A DNA stretch of 64,000 nt from Mannheimia bovis (GTDB lineage Bacteria; Pseudomonadota; Gammaproteobacteria; Enterobacterales; Pasteurellaceae). Shown one piece after another: positions 56,049 to 63,989 of this stretch; the first letter of the stretch is position 1; each line of letters opens with the position of its first letter. The stretch covers positions 1,504,798-1,568,797 of the forward strand of contig NZ_CP061280.1 of the NCBI RefSeq assembly GCF_014541205.1, written 5' to 3'. The position numbers were made by a program, and so were the translations under genes. The notes beneath the pieces were generated by a model, which made no database searches, was not told the origin of the DNA, and worked only from the letters and a program-made list of their open reading frames with translations.

Positions 56049-57908
56049 TTAATGATTTTTAAAATCTAACTGTTCTTGTAATATTTTTCGACAATTTTCC
56101 AACCACGACTTGGGCTGTTTTAGACTCTCTGCGTTCTCCTGCTCAAAAATATCGTGTAAAAAAGCAAATTTTTGCCTATCTGAATAGTAAAGTCTTTTTA
56201 GACTGACATAAACTGCCGAGAAAGTGCGTTGCTGTTCCACAAAACCTTGCAAGTTTTGCCAATCAACATCACTTAAATTCAGCTCAGCAAGCGGTTGAAA
56301 TCCACAAAAATTTTGCAAATCAGCACACATTTCGCTAAAAAACGGCTGTAGAGAAAAATCACGGCTAAAGGCTTGCTCTGCGTCTTGGCAAAATTGTTCG
56401 CCTTGAGCAGAAAGTGGATAAATCATCATTGCACTACGGTAGCCACTGCTGGCTTCTTTATTTGGGGTAATTTGCACAAGCCGAAAACCGCAAGCAGACC
56501 AAAAACAGTAGAGCGGAGCAGTAAGCCCAAAGCTGACGGACATAAAATCAAGCGGTGGTTTTTTATCTTTATTTTGCAAAATAAAATCGGAAATCAACCG
56601 CTTACCAATACCTTGATTTTGCTTTTCAGGCAGCACCGCAATACGAGAAATCCGGACTGAACGTAACTTACACGCCTGAGGTAAATTCCCTTGAAAGCAG
56701 AGATATTGTGCCACTAAGTTGCCTTGCGGGCGGCGTTTGCCTTGCCAAATGGCTTGCGTTAGATTTTCATCTAAATTGCCTTCATTTACCGCCCACATAC
56801 CGCCGATAAGTTGCTCATTTTGATATTCCTGATGCAAAATTTGCTGCTCACCATCAAACAATCGGCGTAAATCAGTCGGCGTGGTTTTGTAATGAGCTTG
56901 AGCAAGTAAATGATAAAAATCAGCTAAATTGTTGTTATTTTCGGTTTCTTCAAGCAAAAGTAATTCATTCACAAACTGCTCAAGCGGATCATTTTCTGCC
57001 CAACGCAACGGTTTTGTCAGCTGCCAATGTTTATTGGAGCGAGTTAATTGTGGCAAAAACTTAAGAGAAAAACCTCGCCCTGTGCCTTCGTAGTTTTGCG
57101 TAGTCGTAGTTAAAACCACTTTATCAAAATAATCGCAAAGTTGGTTGAGAATAGGTAACGGCAGGCTCGCCGCTTCGTCCACAAATAGCCATTGATGAGG
57201 TGAAATTTGCTGGCTTTTTATTTGCTCAATAAGATGATCGGGGGCAAAAAAGGGAATTGCTTGTTTTGCACCTTCAAAAAAATGGGGTAAGACCGAGGTA
57301 GTGCGAGCTGTAATCAGCACCTGGTTCTGCGTTGATAACTGGTTCGCCAGTAAGCCTGAAAGGGTGGATTTTCCACGTCCACGAGGGGCGGTAATCAAAT
57401 GAATATCGGCAGAATCAAGCGGTAGATTTTGCAAAATATTTTGCTGCTCTTGCGTTAAATGAAAATTGTAAGATTTTGCCGAAAAATTACCGCTTGTTGT
57501 GAGTGCTATCGGGTTTGTTTGAATTTGAAACCCAAATTTCTCCACAAGTTTTTTTAAATGTTGATAGAAATTGGGGCAGGCAATAGCGTGATTTTCGTTC
57601 CAACGTAACGCATCAAAGTCAATTTCGTGTTCTAATGTTTGCCATTGTGGGCAAAGTAAATAGAGCGTACCGTTTTCTTGAATAGTGCCTGCAAGAATGG
57701 CGAATGCCTCAAGATTAAAATTTACCCCCTGCTCGGCACGCATATCATAAATGGCGAAAGGGCGTTCTTGCCCTAAAATAGATTTGGCGTTAGAAAAAGA
57801 GCAGCATTTAAACTGTTGAACTATATCAGGAACATAAAAATAGCCCCCTTGAGCATTTAACTCAACGGGGAGCTTTTTATCATCGGTTACAATAATTAAA
57901 GAACGCAT
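56049..57908 (-). CDS. tmcA: tRNA(Met) cytidine acetyltransferase TmcA
   Basis: A 619-aa protein (E. coli 671 aa). An N-terminal domain comes first, then an RNA-helicase module with Walker A APRGRGKST (residues about 179-187) and Walker B LFVDEAASLP. A GNAT domain (RISRIAVLPEKQNQGIGKRL) follows, then a tRNA-binding C-terminus. It makes N4-acetylcytidine at C34 of the elongator tRNA-Met, using ATP and acetyl-CoA. The start lies 5 bases after the ybeY stop, so it is probably the last gene of the moaA-to-tmcA run. Confidence 0.93.
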   Translation of the reverse strand: MRSLIIVTDDKKLPVELNAQGGYFYVPDIVQQFKCCSFSNAKSILGQERPFAIYDMRAEQGVNFNLEAFAILAGTIQENGTLYLLCPQWQTLEHEIDFDALRWNENHAIACPNFYQHLKKLVEKFGFQIQTNPIALTTSGNFSAKSYNFHLTQEQQNILQNLPLDSADIHLITAPRGRGKSTLSGLLANQLSTQNQVLITARTTSVLPHFFEGAKQAIPFFAPDHLIEQIKSQQISPHQWLFVDEAASLPLPILNQLCDYFDKVVLTTTTQNYEGTGRGFSLKFLPQLTRSNKHWQLTKPLRWAENDPLEQFVNELLLLEETENNNNLADFYHLLAQAHYKTTPTDLRRLFDGEQQILHQEYQNEQLIGGMWAVNEGNLDENLTQAIWQGKRRPQGNLVAQYLCFQGNLPQACKLRSVRISRIAVLPEKQNQGIGKRLISDFILQNKDKKPPLDFMSVSFGLTAPLYCFWSACGFRLVQITPNKEASSGYRSAMMIYPLSAQGEQFCQDAEQAFSRDFSLQPFFSEMCADLQNFCGFQPLAELNLSDVDWQNLQGFVEQQRTFSAVYVSLKRLYYSDRQKFAFLHDIFEQENAESLKQPKSWLENCRKILQEQLDFKNH

Positions 57909-57913
57909 TAGGT

Positions 57914-58396
57914 CTATTCTTTTTCTGAAATATACGGATCTTCGTAACCCAAACTTTGCATAATTTCCGTCTCTAAACTTTCCATTTCTTCAGCTTCTTC
58001 ATCGGTCAAATGGTCGTACCCCAATAAGTGAAGTGTGCCGTGAATGGCTAAATGAGCCCAATGAGCCTCTAACGGTTTTTGTTGTTCTTGAGCTTCTTTT
58101 TCCATCACTTGACGGCAGATCACCAAATCGCCCAAGAGCGGCATTTTAATGCCTTCAGGCACTTCAAACGGAAAAGAAAGCACATTGGTAGGCTTGTCTT
58201 TGCCTCGGTAGGTTAAATTCAGCTCGTGGCTTTCCGCTTCATCTACAATGCGAATGGTGATTTCCGTTTCGGGGAAATCTTCGGTTTTCGCTTGCATTGC
58301 AAGGGCTTTGTGCACCCAAGTGTAGAATTGAGCTTCGCTCGGTAAGTTTTCGCTGTTTTCGCAGGCGATTTGTAAGTCGATGTATAAATTTTCCAT
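57914..58396 (-). CDS. ybeY: rRNA maturation endoribonuclease YbeY
   Basis: A 160-aa metalloprotein. The zinc motif [11 protein letters not shown] (H-x3-H-x5-H) near residues 121-131 is intact, and [23 protein letters not shown] is the conserved upstream segment. It takes part in 16S rRNA 3'-end processing and ribosome quality control. It lies 18 bases after moaE and 5 before tmcA. Its usual partner ybeZ is not adjacent here, which is a rearrangement relative to E. coli. Confidence 0.95.
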   Translation of the reverse strand: MENLYIDLQIACENSENLPSEAQFYTWVHKALAMQAKTEDFPETEITIRIVDEAESHELNLTYRGKDKPTNVLSFPFEVPEGIKMPLLGDLVICRQVMEKEAQEQQKPLEAHWAHLAIHGTLHLLGYDHLTDEEAEEMESLETEIMQSLGYEDPYISEKE

Positions 58397-58414
58397 TGGG
58401 TTACCTTTTACACA

Positions 58415-58870
58415 TTATTTCCATTTTTCAGCCGCTTGTTGGTCGCTGTCACGCCCTTCAATCCAGCGTTCGCCCTCTTGGGTTTGCTCACGTTTCCAAA
58501 ATGGGGCTCGGGTTTTGAGGTAATCCATAATAAACTCGTTGGCGTGGTAGGCATCGCCTCGGTGGGCAGAACTCACTCCCACTAACACAATTTCATCGCC
58601 TGTATGAAGTTGCCCGATACGGTGGATAACCGCAACACGCTGAATATCCCAACGGGTACGAGCTTCATCTACAATTTCTTGTAGGGCTTTTTTCGTCATT
58701 GCAGGGTAGTGTTCAAGATATAAGCCCGAAACATTATCACCCAAATTCATTTCACGCACTTTGCCGATAAAAAGTGTGGTTGCCCCAACAGAATGATGTT
58801 CACTTAGCCAACGGTAAATATGGTTTTGGTCAAATTCAGTTTCTTGCACTTCTATTAAGGTGGAATTCAT
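58415..58870 (-). CDS. moaE: Molybdopterin synthase catalytic subunit
   Basis: A 151-aa protein (E. coli 150 aa). Conserved stretches: GATTLFIGKVREMN, LEHYPAMTKKAL, VIHRIGQLHTGDEIVLVGVSSAHRG and APFWKREQTQEGERWIEG, where the catalytic Lys residues lie. With thiocarboxylated MoaD it converts cPMP to molybdopterin. It begins on the base after the moaD stop on the minus strand. Confidence 0.97.
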   Translation of the reverse strand: MNSTLIEVQETEFDQNHIYRWLSEHHSVGATTLFIGKVREMNLGDNVSGLYLEHYPAMTKKALQEIVDEARTRWDIQRVAVIHRIGQLHTGDEIVLVGVSSAHRGDAYHANEFIMDYLKTRAPFWKREQTQEGERWIEGRDSDQQAAEKWK

Positions 58871-59116
58871 TTAACCCCCTGTTACCGGTGGGAAAAAAGC
58901 AACTTCATCGCCATCTTTAATTGGGCTGTCTAGCGAGGAAATCGTTTGGTTGATTGCCACTAATAATTTGCCTTTTTCTAATGCAAGTTGCCATTTTTTA
59001 CCTTGTTGGCTTAAATGCTCACGCAATTCTTCTGCTGTAGCAAAATTGGCTTCCACTTCTAACATATCCGTTGCCACAAGTTCACGCACTTGAGCGAAAA
59101 ATAATACTTTAATCAA
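58871..59116 (-). CDS. moaD: Molybdopterin synthase sulfur carrier subunit (TTG start)
   Basis: Exactly 81 aa when read from the TTG at 59116-59114 ([13 protein letters not shown]...), the same length and start as E. coli MoaD. The ribosome site CAGGAG lies about 9 bases upstream inside moaC, and the TTG overlaps the moaC stop (TTGATTAA). A longer frame to 59170 runs through moaC codons and is rejected. The C-terminal Gly-Gly (VTGG) is the site of adenylation and thiocarboxylation. Confidence 0.93.
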   Translation of the reverse strand: MIKVLFFAQVRELVATDMLEVEANFATAEELREHLSQQGKKWQLALEKGKLLVAINQTISSLDSPIKDGDEVAFFPPVTGG

Positions 59117-59585
59117 CGTTGAAATCTCCTGATTTGCCACCGCTTTTATGTAATAAGCGGACATTTTCAATCACCATATCTTTTTGCACCGCCTTACACA
59201 TATCATAGATAGTAAGAGCCGCCACGCTTGCTGCAGTTAAGGCTTCCATTTCTACGCCGGTTTTCCCGGAGAGTTTACAAAGCGATTCAATGCGAACTTG
59301 GTTGGTTTCAGGTAACGCTTCAAGCTGAACTTCTACTTTAGATAGTAATAAAGGATGGCAAAGGGGAATAAGCTCCCACGTTCTTTTTGCTGCTTGAATC
59401 CCTGCAATTCGGGCTGTAGCGAATACATCGCCTTTATGATGATTACCGCTGATGATCATCTGCAAGGTTTCTGCATTCATTCGTACAAAGGCTTCGGCAC
59501 GAGCAACACGGACGGTTTCTTGCTTCATTGAAACATCAACCATATTGGCTTCGCCATTATTATTAATGTGTGTAAATTGATTCAT
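59109..59585 (-). CDS. moaC: Cyclic pyranopterin monophosphate synthase MoaC
   Basis: A 158-aa protein. Signatures: [49 protein letters not shown] and [31 protein letters not shown], holding the catalytic Lys/Asp residues. It makes cPMP from the MoaA product. The stop overlaps the moaD start by 8 bases. No moaB lies between moaA and moaC, unlike E. coli. Confidence 0.97.
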   Translation of the reverse strand: MNQFTHINNNGEANMVDVSMKQETVRVARAEAFVRMNAETLQMIISGNHHKGDVFATARIAGIQAAKRTWELIPLCHPLLLSKVEVQLEALPETNQVRIESLCKLSGKTGVEMEALTAASVAALTIYDMCKAVQKDMVIENVRLLHKSGGKSGDFNVD

Positions 59586-59636
59586 AATATTTGATTTGCA
59601 AAAAATGATAAAAATCTGACCGCTTGATTGCTGTTT

Positions 59637-60662
59637 TTAGCCGCCAATAGAAGATAAGTTATTTCTCACGCCACTATCGCCAATGTGCAAATAGTGATGC
59701 TCTCGTTTGCCTTGTAAAGCCGATTTCAAGCGAGTTTCAAGCTGCAATTGTTGATCGTCTGATTGTAATAAATCACGAATATCAATCCCTTCCTCGCCAA
59801 ATAGGCAGAGATGAAGTTTACCTAAGGCTGACACTCGCAGGCGGTTGCACGAGGCACAGAAATTCTTTTCATAAGGCATAATCAAGCCAATCTCGCCTTG
59901 GTAATCCGGGTGAGATAGCACTTTTGCAGGTCCATCTGATATCGCTTTAGGCTGTAGCTGCCAACCTTCTCTTAGCAAACGTTCCATTACCGATTGACCT
60001 GAAAGGTGTTGCTTTTTGAAAAAGCTACCCATTTCACCTGTTTCCATCAGTTCGATAAAACGCATTTGGATTGGTTTATCTTTAATCCAAGCAAGGAAAT
60101 TATCCAACTCGTGAGCGGTGTATTGTTTCATTAACACGGCATTAACTTTGATTTTTTTATAGCCAATTTCAAAAGCTCTATCAATACCATTTAAAATCGA
60201 TTTTAGTTTGTTTTCGCCGGTAATTAATTGGAATTGACGAGTATCTAAACTATCAACACTCACGTTAATATCAGTAATGCCGGCTTGCTGCCAAAGTGCA
60301 ACATCACGTTCCATTCTGTAGCCGTTGGTGGTTAATGCAACTTTGCGGATACCTGCAGTTTGTGAAAGGGTATGGGCAATTTCAGCAAAATCTTTGCGTA
60401 AAGTAGGCTCGCCACCTGTAATACGGATTTTCTCTGTACCTAGATTAGCGAAGGCTTTAGCGATGCGTTGAATTTCATCAACACTTAGGAATGTTTGCTT
60501 ATGCGAAGGCGGTTTATAGCCATCGGGTAAGCAATAGTTACAACGGAAGTTGCAAACATCGGTAATAGAGAGCCTCAAATAGGTATATTGACGCTGAAAA
60601 CGATCAACAAGCCCAGAAACCACATCATTACCCACGTTTTTAATTGGGATAATAGATTGCAT
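59637..60662 (-). CDS. moaA: GTP 3',8-cyclase MoaA
   Basis: A 341-aa radical-SAM enzyme. The N-terminal cluster cysteines are in CNFRCNYC (about residues 37-44) and GGEPTLR follows. The C-terminal cluster is in [21 protein letters not shown], and the chain ends in the conserved Gly-Gly (SSIGG). It starts molybdenum cofactor synthesis from GTP. First gene of the leftward moaA-moaC-moaD-moaE-ybeY-tmcA run, behind a Moco-type leader RNA. Confidence 0.98.
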   Translation of the reverse strand: MQSIIPIKNVGNDVVSGLVDRFQRQYTYLRLSITDVCNFRCNYCLPDGYKPPSHKQTFLSVDEIQRIAKAFANLGTEKIRITGGEPTLRKDFAEIAHTLSQTAGIRKVALTTNGYRMERDVALWQQAGITDINVSVDSLDTRQFQLITGENKLKSILNGIDRAFEIGYKKIKVNAVLMKQYTAHELDNFLAWIKDKPIQMRFIELMETGEMGSFFKKQHLSGQSVMERLLREGWQLQPKAISDGPAKVLSHPDYQGEIGLIMPYEKNFCASCNRLRVSALGKLHLCLFGEEGIDIRDLLQSDDQQLQLETRLKSALQGKREHHYLHIGDSGVRNNLSSIGG

Positions 60663-60667
60663 TTGAC

Positions 60668-60800
60668 ACCTTTCTAAACACGAGAGGACAACTCATTTCT
60701 AAGTTATCCTTTGAACAGCTAAACTGTTACTGGCATAAATTCCATATCAAAAATTTGTCTTTAATTTTTAGAGTTAGGAAATAATGCTCGGAGTCTTAAT
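60668..60800 (-). ncRNA. Moco-type riboswitch in the moaA leader
   Basis: On the minus strand the leader holds a 9-bp hairpin, GGATAACTT (60709-60701) with GAGTTGTCC (60694-60686), enclosing AGAAATGA-like loop bases. CTCTCGTGTTTAGAAAGGTGT runs up to the start codon, close to the E. coli moaA Moco-motif leader (AGAAATGA loop, then CTCCCGTATCTGGAAAGGTGT). Further upstream a CTCCGAGC segment and a second stem (ACAGTTTAGCTGT) fit the larger aptamer. The 5' boundary is approximate. It presumably senses Moco or tungsten cofactor and represses moaA. Confidence 0.72.
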
Positions 60801-60840
60801 AAAATTGGGTTTATTGTAGGGGGAGAATGCCGATTACGCA

Positions 60841-60857
60841 AGAGGTATATAGTGGTA
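60841..60857 (-). promoter_or_regulatory. Two NarL/NarP-type heptamers upstream of moaA
   Basis: Minus strand TACCTCT (complement of 60841-60847) and TACCACT (complement of 60851-60857), both fitting TACYNMT and spaced 10 bp, one helical turn. They are not the 7-2-7 inverted arrangement typical of NarP, so this is tentative. Confidence 0.3.
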
Positions 60858-60893
60858 TATTTTAAACGGAGATCGTAACTAAATCAGGTTAGT

Positions 60894-60907
60894 TTGATTT
60901 ATATCAT
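60894..60907. promoter_or_regulatory. FNR-type site in the moaA/regulator divergent region
   Basis: TTGAT-TTAT-ATCAT matches TTGAT-N4-ATCAA at 9 of 10 positions. It lies 60 bases before the LuxR-fusion gene and about 230 bases upstream of moaA. Anaerobic control is inferred. Confidence 0.6.
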
Positions 60908-60966
60908 TTTTTTGAATAGGTAATTTTGTTATTTTAGTCTGGTAATTTTTTGCCTAGGAAAAAAGA

Positions 60967-62706
60967 ATGACTGAAAATAATCAATGGTCTTGCTTGATTA
61001 ATAAGCAAGGCAAGGTTCTAGAATGGGAAAATAAAGCCGGAGTAGCGTATTTAACACAGTTAAAACAACTCTGCCTTTATGCTCAAGCGTTTCTCTATTC
61101 AGACCAAATTTCATTATCTTTTTTCTATTGTTTGCCTACTCAACACTGGCTTAAAGTTCTGTTAAAACGCCATCAGGAGTTTACTTTAATACACGTAGAG
61201 CAGAGCTCATTACCGTTTGAACTGAGCAAGCGAGAAATTGAGCTATTAATGTTAATCAGCAGTGGACTGAGTAATGAAGAGATTGCCAATTTATTGAATA
61301 TCAGTAAACGCACGGTTGATAAGCACATTGAGAATATTTTTGCTAAAACAAAAATAGAAAATCGAACGCTACTGGCTGTTTTTGCCATTACTGAAAATTT
61401 AATCTGCTTACCGACACCGGGCAACATAGAACAATCTATTCTTGCCACTTTTAAAATCGAACAACTCGCTTTGCAAATTACAAATGAAAAACGACCGCTT
61501 GTAATGAATGAACCTGCAACCTTTTCGATTAATAATTATAGCTATCGCCCTATTATTCTTGGTGTGCCGTATGTGGAACAAGGAATTGGTCAAATTGATA
61601 CCAAAGAGTTGCTTAATGGTACACAACTTGCAGTAGAAAATATAAATCGGCAAGGCGGTATTAATGGGCGAGAAGTACAAATTGCCACTGCCGGTTTTTG
61701 TGTAGAGGATAAATCCAGCATATTAAATGCTTATAATGTGTTGTTCGATCAAGAAGTTGATGCGATTTCTACCGCCTATGCTTGTTATTTGCCCGAAGTT
61801 CACGAACTGATTGCAACCGAAGGCATTCCTTATTTACATATTGCTACTCATAGCGGTTCAAATAAACTTGCACAGAATTTGCCAAATAAGCGAATTGAGA
61901 ATATGTTCCAAGTGTGTGCGAGCGATGTTACTTATAGCTTGGGTATTTTAAATTTTCTGCAATATTACCGTTATTATTATGCCGATTTTATGCAAAATAA
62001 AACGGTGATGATCGTAAGTGTGAAATGGCAAAAAGTGGATATTGGTATCGATAATTTATCGCACAATTTGCATAAACAAGGTTGGAATATTGAATATGTA
62101 GAGCTGGAACAAGAGCCTGCTGCTTATCAACATCTGATGCAGCAAATTCATAATATTTCGCCCTCTATTATCGTACTTGCTTCTTATTTTGCGGAAGATA
62201 TTGTCCATTTTCATCAAGCCTTTATTGAAAATCCGACTAATGCAATTATCTACAGTATTTACGCACCTTCTGCGTTTTTACCACACGAGCAACCTTGTGA
62301 GGGGGTGTTGTGGAGTACCAATAGTGGCTTAAGCAATAACTATTTAGGGCAGCAATTTTGCCGGTGCTATGAGCAGTTATTCGAGCGAAAACCAACCTAT
62401 TCACAAGCCAGTATTGCTTATGATCAAGCTAATATTTTAGCAAACGCTTGGAAGCAAAGTGTATCGCCTCGCCATTTTAAAGCAGTTTCAAATATTATTC
62501 GTCAGCAACCGCATTATGGCGTAAATGGCACTTATTATTTTAATACCGATAGCCAAATCGGTTTGACTTATCCGGAAACAAAAGACTTATCTATTAGCTT
62601 GCCACAGCTTGTCTATCAAATTCAGCAAGGCAGAAGTGCGGTAATTGCACCTGAGTTATTTGCTGATTCACAATTTGTGCTACCTGCTTGGTTTTCTTAT
62701 AAATGA
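60967..62706 (+). CDS. LuxR-type HTH fused to a type I periplasmic-binding-protein sensor
   Basis: A 579-aa protein without a signal peptide or membrane span, so cytoplasmic. Residues 1-80 are a small, possibly PAS-like region (INKQGKVLEWENKAG). Residues about 87-141 are a GerE/LuxR helix-turn-helix (LSKREIELLMLISSGLSNEEIA, then NISKRTVDKHIENIFAKT). Residues about 196-555 are a Peripla_BP-type fold (ELLNGTQLAVENINRQGGINGREVQ, IPYLHIATHSGS), recalling LivJ and the amide sensor AmiC. Such a sensor is normally paired with LacI HTH or is periplasmic. Gene order suggests it controls the downstream cytochrome operon in response to a small ligand such as TMAO, an S-oxide or an amide; that is inference. 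Ribosome site TAGGAA. Terminator follows. Confidence 0.85.
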   Translation: MTENNQWSCLINKQGKVLEWENKAGVAYLTQLKQLCLYAQAFLYSDQISLSFFYCLPTQHWLKVLLKRHQEFTLIHVEQSSLPFELSKREIELLMLISSGLSNEEIANLLNISKRTVDKHIENIFAKTKIENRTLLAVFAITENLICLPTPGNIEQSILATFKIEQLALQITNEKRPLVMNEPATFSINNYSYRPIILGVPYVEQGIGQIDTKELLNGTQLAVENINRQGGINGREVQIATAGFCVEDKSSILNAYNVLFDQEVDAISTAYACYLPEVHELIATEGIPYLHIATHSGSNKLAQNLPNKRIENMFQVCASDVTYSLGILNFLQYYRYYYADFMQNKTVMIVSVKWQKVDIGIDNLSHNLHKQGWNIEYVELEQEPAAYQHLMQQIHNISPSIIVLASYFAEDIVHFHQAFIENPTNAIIYSIYAPSAFLPHEQPCEGVLWSTNSGLSNNYLGQQFCRCYEQLFERKPTYSQASIAYDQANILANAWKQSVSPRHFKAVSNIIRQQPHYGVNGTYYFNTDSQIGLTYPETKDLSISLPQLVYQIQQGRSAVIAPELFADSQFVLPAWFSYK

Positions 62707-62711
62707 TATTG

Positions 62712-62734
62712 AGGGAGAGTTTTCTCCCTTTTTT
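62712..62734 (+). terminator. Rho-independent terminator after the LuxR-fusion regulator
   Basis: AGGGAGA (62712-62718), loop GTTT, TCTCCCT (62723-62729), then TTTTT. It means torY is transcribed mainly from its own promoter. Confidence 0.85.
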
Positions 62735-62745
62735 ATTTGTTATTT

Positions 62746-62759
62746 TTGCCTTAGATCAA
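62746..62759. promoter_or_regulatory. Possible FNR site upstream of torY
   Basis: TTGCC-TTAG-ATCAA matches the FNR consensus at 8 of 10 positions. It lies just upstream of the first palindrome of the torY control region. Confidence 0.45.
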
Positions 62760-62764
62760 ACTTC

Positions 62765-62784
62765 ATTAACTCTTTTGAGTTAAT
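62765..62784. promoter_or_regulatory. Palindromic operator 1 upstream of torY
   Basis: ATTAACTC-N4-GAGTTAAT, a perfect 20-bp dyad. Size and symmetry suit a dimeric LuxR-type HTH. Its centre is 40 bp from that of operator 2, which shares the core TAACTC-N4-GAGTTA. Confidence 0.65.
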
Positions 62785-62806
62785 ACGTATTTTTACTTAT
62801 TGTTTA

Positions 62807-62822
62807 TAACTCTAATGAGTTA
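62807..62822. promoter_or_regulatory. Palindromic operator 2 upstream of torY
   Basis: TAACTC-N4-GAGTTA, a perfect 16-bp dyad and second copy of the operator-1 core. A candidate -10 (TAAAAT, 62824-62829) follows immediately, so this copy may overlap the promoter. Confidence 0.65.
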
Positions 62823-62873
62823 ATAAAATGCCTTCGTCTTTAATTTTTAGCGTTTTTTAGTGGGGGTAGTTAT

Positions 62874-63989
62874 ATGTCTAAGATGAAAAAAATAGCCGCT
62901 TTTATTGGCATTATGGGGCTTGGTGCTGCCGTTTTAGGTGGTTCGCAATATGCGATGAAAACCACGAATTCGACTGAATTTTGTGTCAGCTGTCATTCAA
63001 TGACTCACCCGCAAGCAGAATGGGAAGGTAGTGTGCATTTCTCTAACCGCAAAGGGATTCGTGCCGAGTGTTCCGACTGTCACGTTCCGCAAGATGGCTT
63101 GCATTATTTCAAAGCGAAAGTGGTTGCTTTAAAAGATGTGTGGCATACCTTTGTTACTAATAAACTTCCTGACCAAGAAGCCTATGAAGCCCACCGTTTA
63201 GAAATGGCACAGCGTGTGTGGGAGGATATGAAAGAAACAGATTCTGCGACCTGCCGCTCTTGCCATAGTTTTGATGCAATGGTGCTTTCAGAGCAAAAAG
63301 AAGCTGCACAGAAAATGCACAAACTTGCTCAAGAAACTAACCAAACCTGTATTGATTGCCATAAAGGTATTGCTCACTTCTTACCTGAAATGCCGGTGGA
63401 TAATGCTGCCGCAGCAGGCGAGTTATCTAAACACGGTGCAGAATTTAACGGTAGCGATAAAACCCTCTATTCTCTTGCAATGAATACCGTGCAATTCGCA
63501 CAAGGAGGTGAGGCTCGTTTAATGCCGTTTGCAGAACTAAATGATTGGAAAGAAGAAAACGGTAAAGTGAAAGCCACTGTTAAAGGTTGGCAACAAGTCG
63601 GTGCAGAAAGCGTAGTCTATGCCGGAATGGGGCAACGCATTATGGTGGCATTACTTGGCGATGAAGAACAGAAAAAAGTCACCTTAAAACAAACCGTTCA
63701 CGATAGCGTAACTGACTCTGACTGGAAAGAGATCAGCTTTGAAGTACTCGCCGATAAAAATAGTGTAACAGCCAATGTTGCGGCACTTAACGCTTTCGGC
63801 AATAACTTAAACCAAACACATTGTAGCGGTTGCCACGCAGCAATAGGTGCCGATCACTATACTGCTAATCAGTGGATTGGCGTAGTGAACTCAATGAAAG
63901 ACCGCACTTCAATGACCGCTGATGATGTGCGTGCAGTCACGATTTATTTGCAACGTAATGCAAAAGACGTTGCAGGCAGTTCCCATTAA
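62874..63989 (+). CDS. torY: Pentaheme c-type cytochrome, TorC/TorY family
   Basis: A 371-aa protein (E. coli TorY 366 aa, TorC 390 aa). A short uncleaved N-terminal membrane anchor (IAAFIGIMGLGAAVLGG) is followed by the NapC/NirT-type tetraheme domain with CVSCH (37-41), CSDCH (66-70), CRSCH (127-131) and CIDCH (159-163). A C-terminal monoheme domain carries CSGCH (317-321). It passes electrons from menaquinol to a periplasmic TMAO, biotin-sulfoxide or DMSO-type reductase. That reductase gene (torZ-like) should begin just past the right edge. TorY versus TorC is not certain. A G-rich ribosome site (GGGGG) precedes the ATG. Confidence 0.88.
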   Translation: MSKMKKIAAFIGIMGLGAAVLGGSQYAMKTTNSTEFCVSCHSMTHPQAEWEGSVHFSNRKGIRAECSDCHVPQDGLHYFKAKVVALKDVWHTFVTNKLPDQEAYEAHRLEMAQRVWEDMKETDSATCRSCHSFDAMVLSEQKEAAQKMHKLAQETNQTCIDCHKGIAHFLPEMPVDNAAAAGELSKHGAEFNGSDKTLYSLAMNTVQFAQGGEARLMPFAELNDWKEENGKVKATVKGWQQVGAESVVYAGMGQRIMVALLGDEEQKKVTLKQTVHDSVTDSDWKEISFEVLADKNSVTANVAALNAFGNNLNQTHCSGCHAAIGADHYTANQWIGVVNSMKDRTSMTADDVRAVTIYLQRNAKDVAGSSH

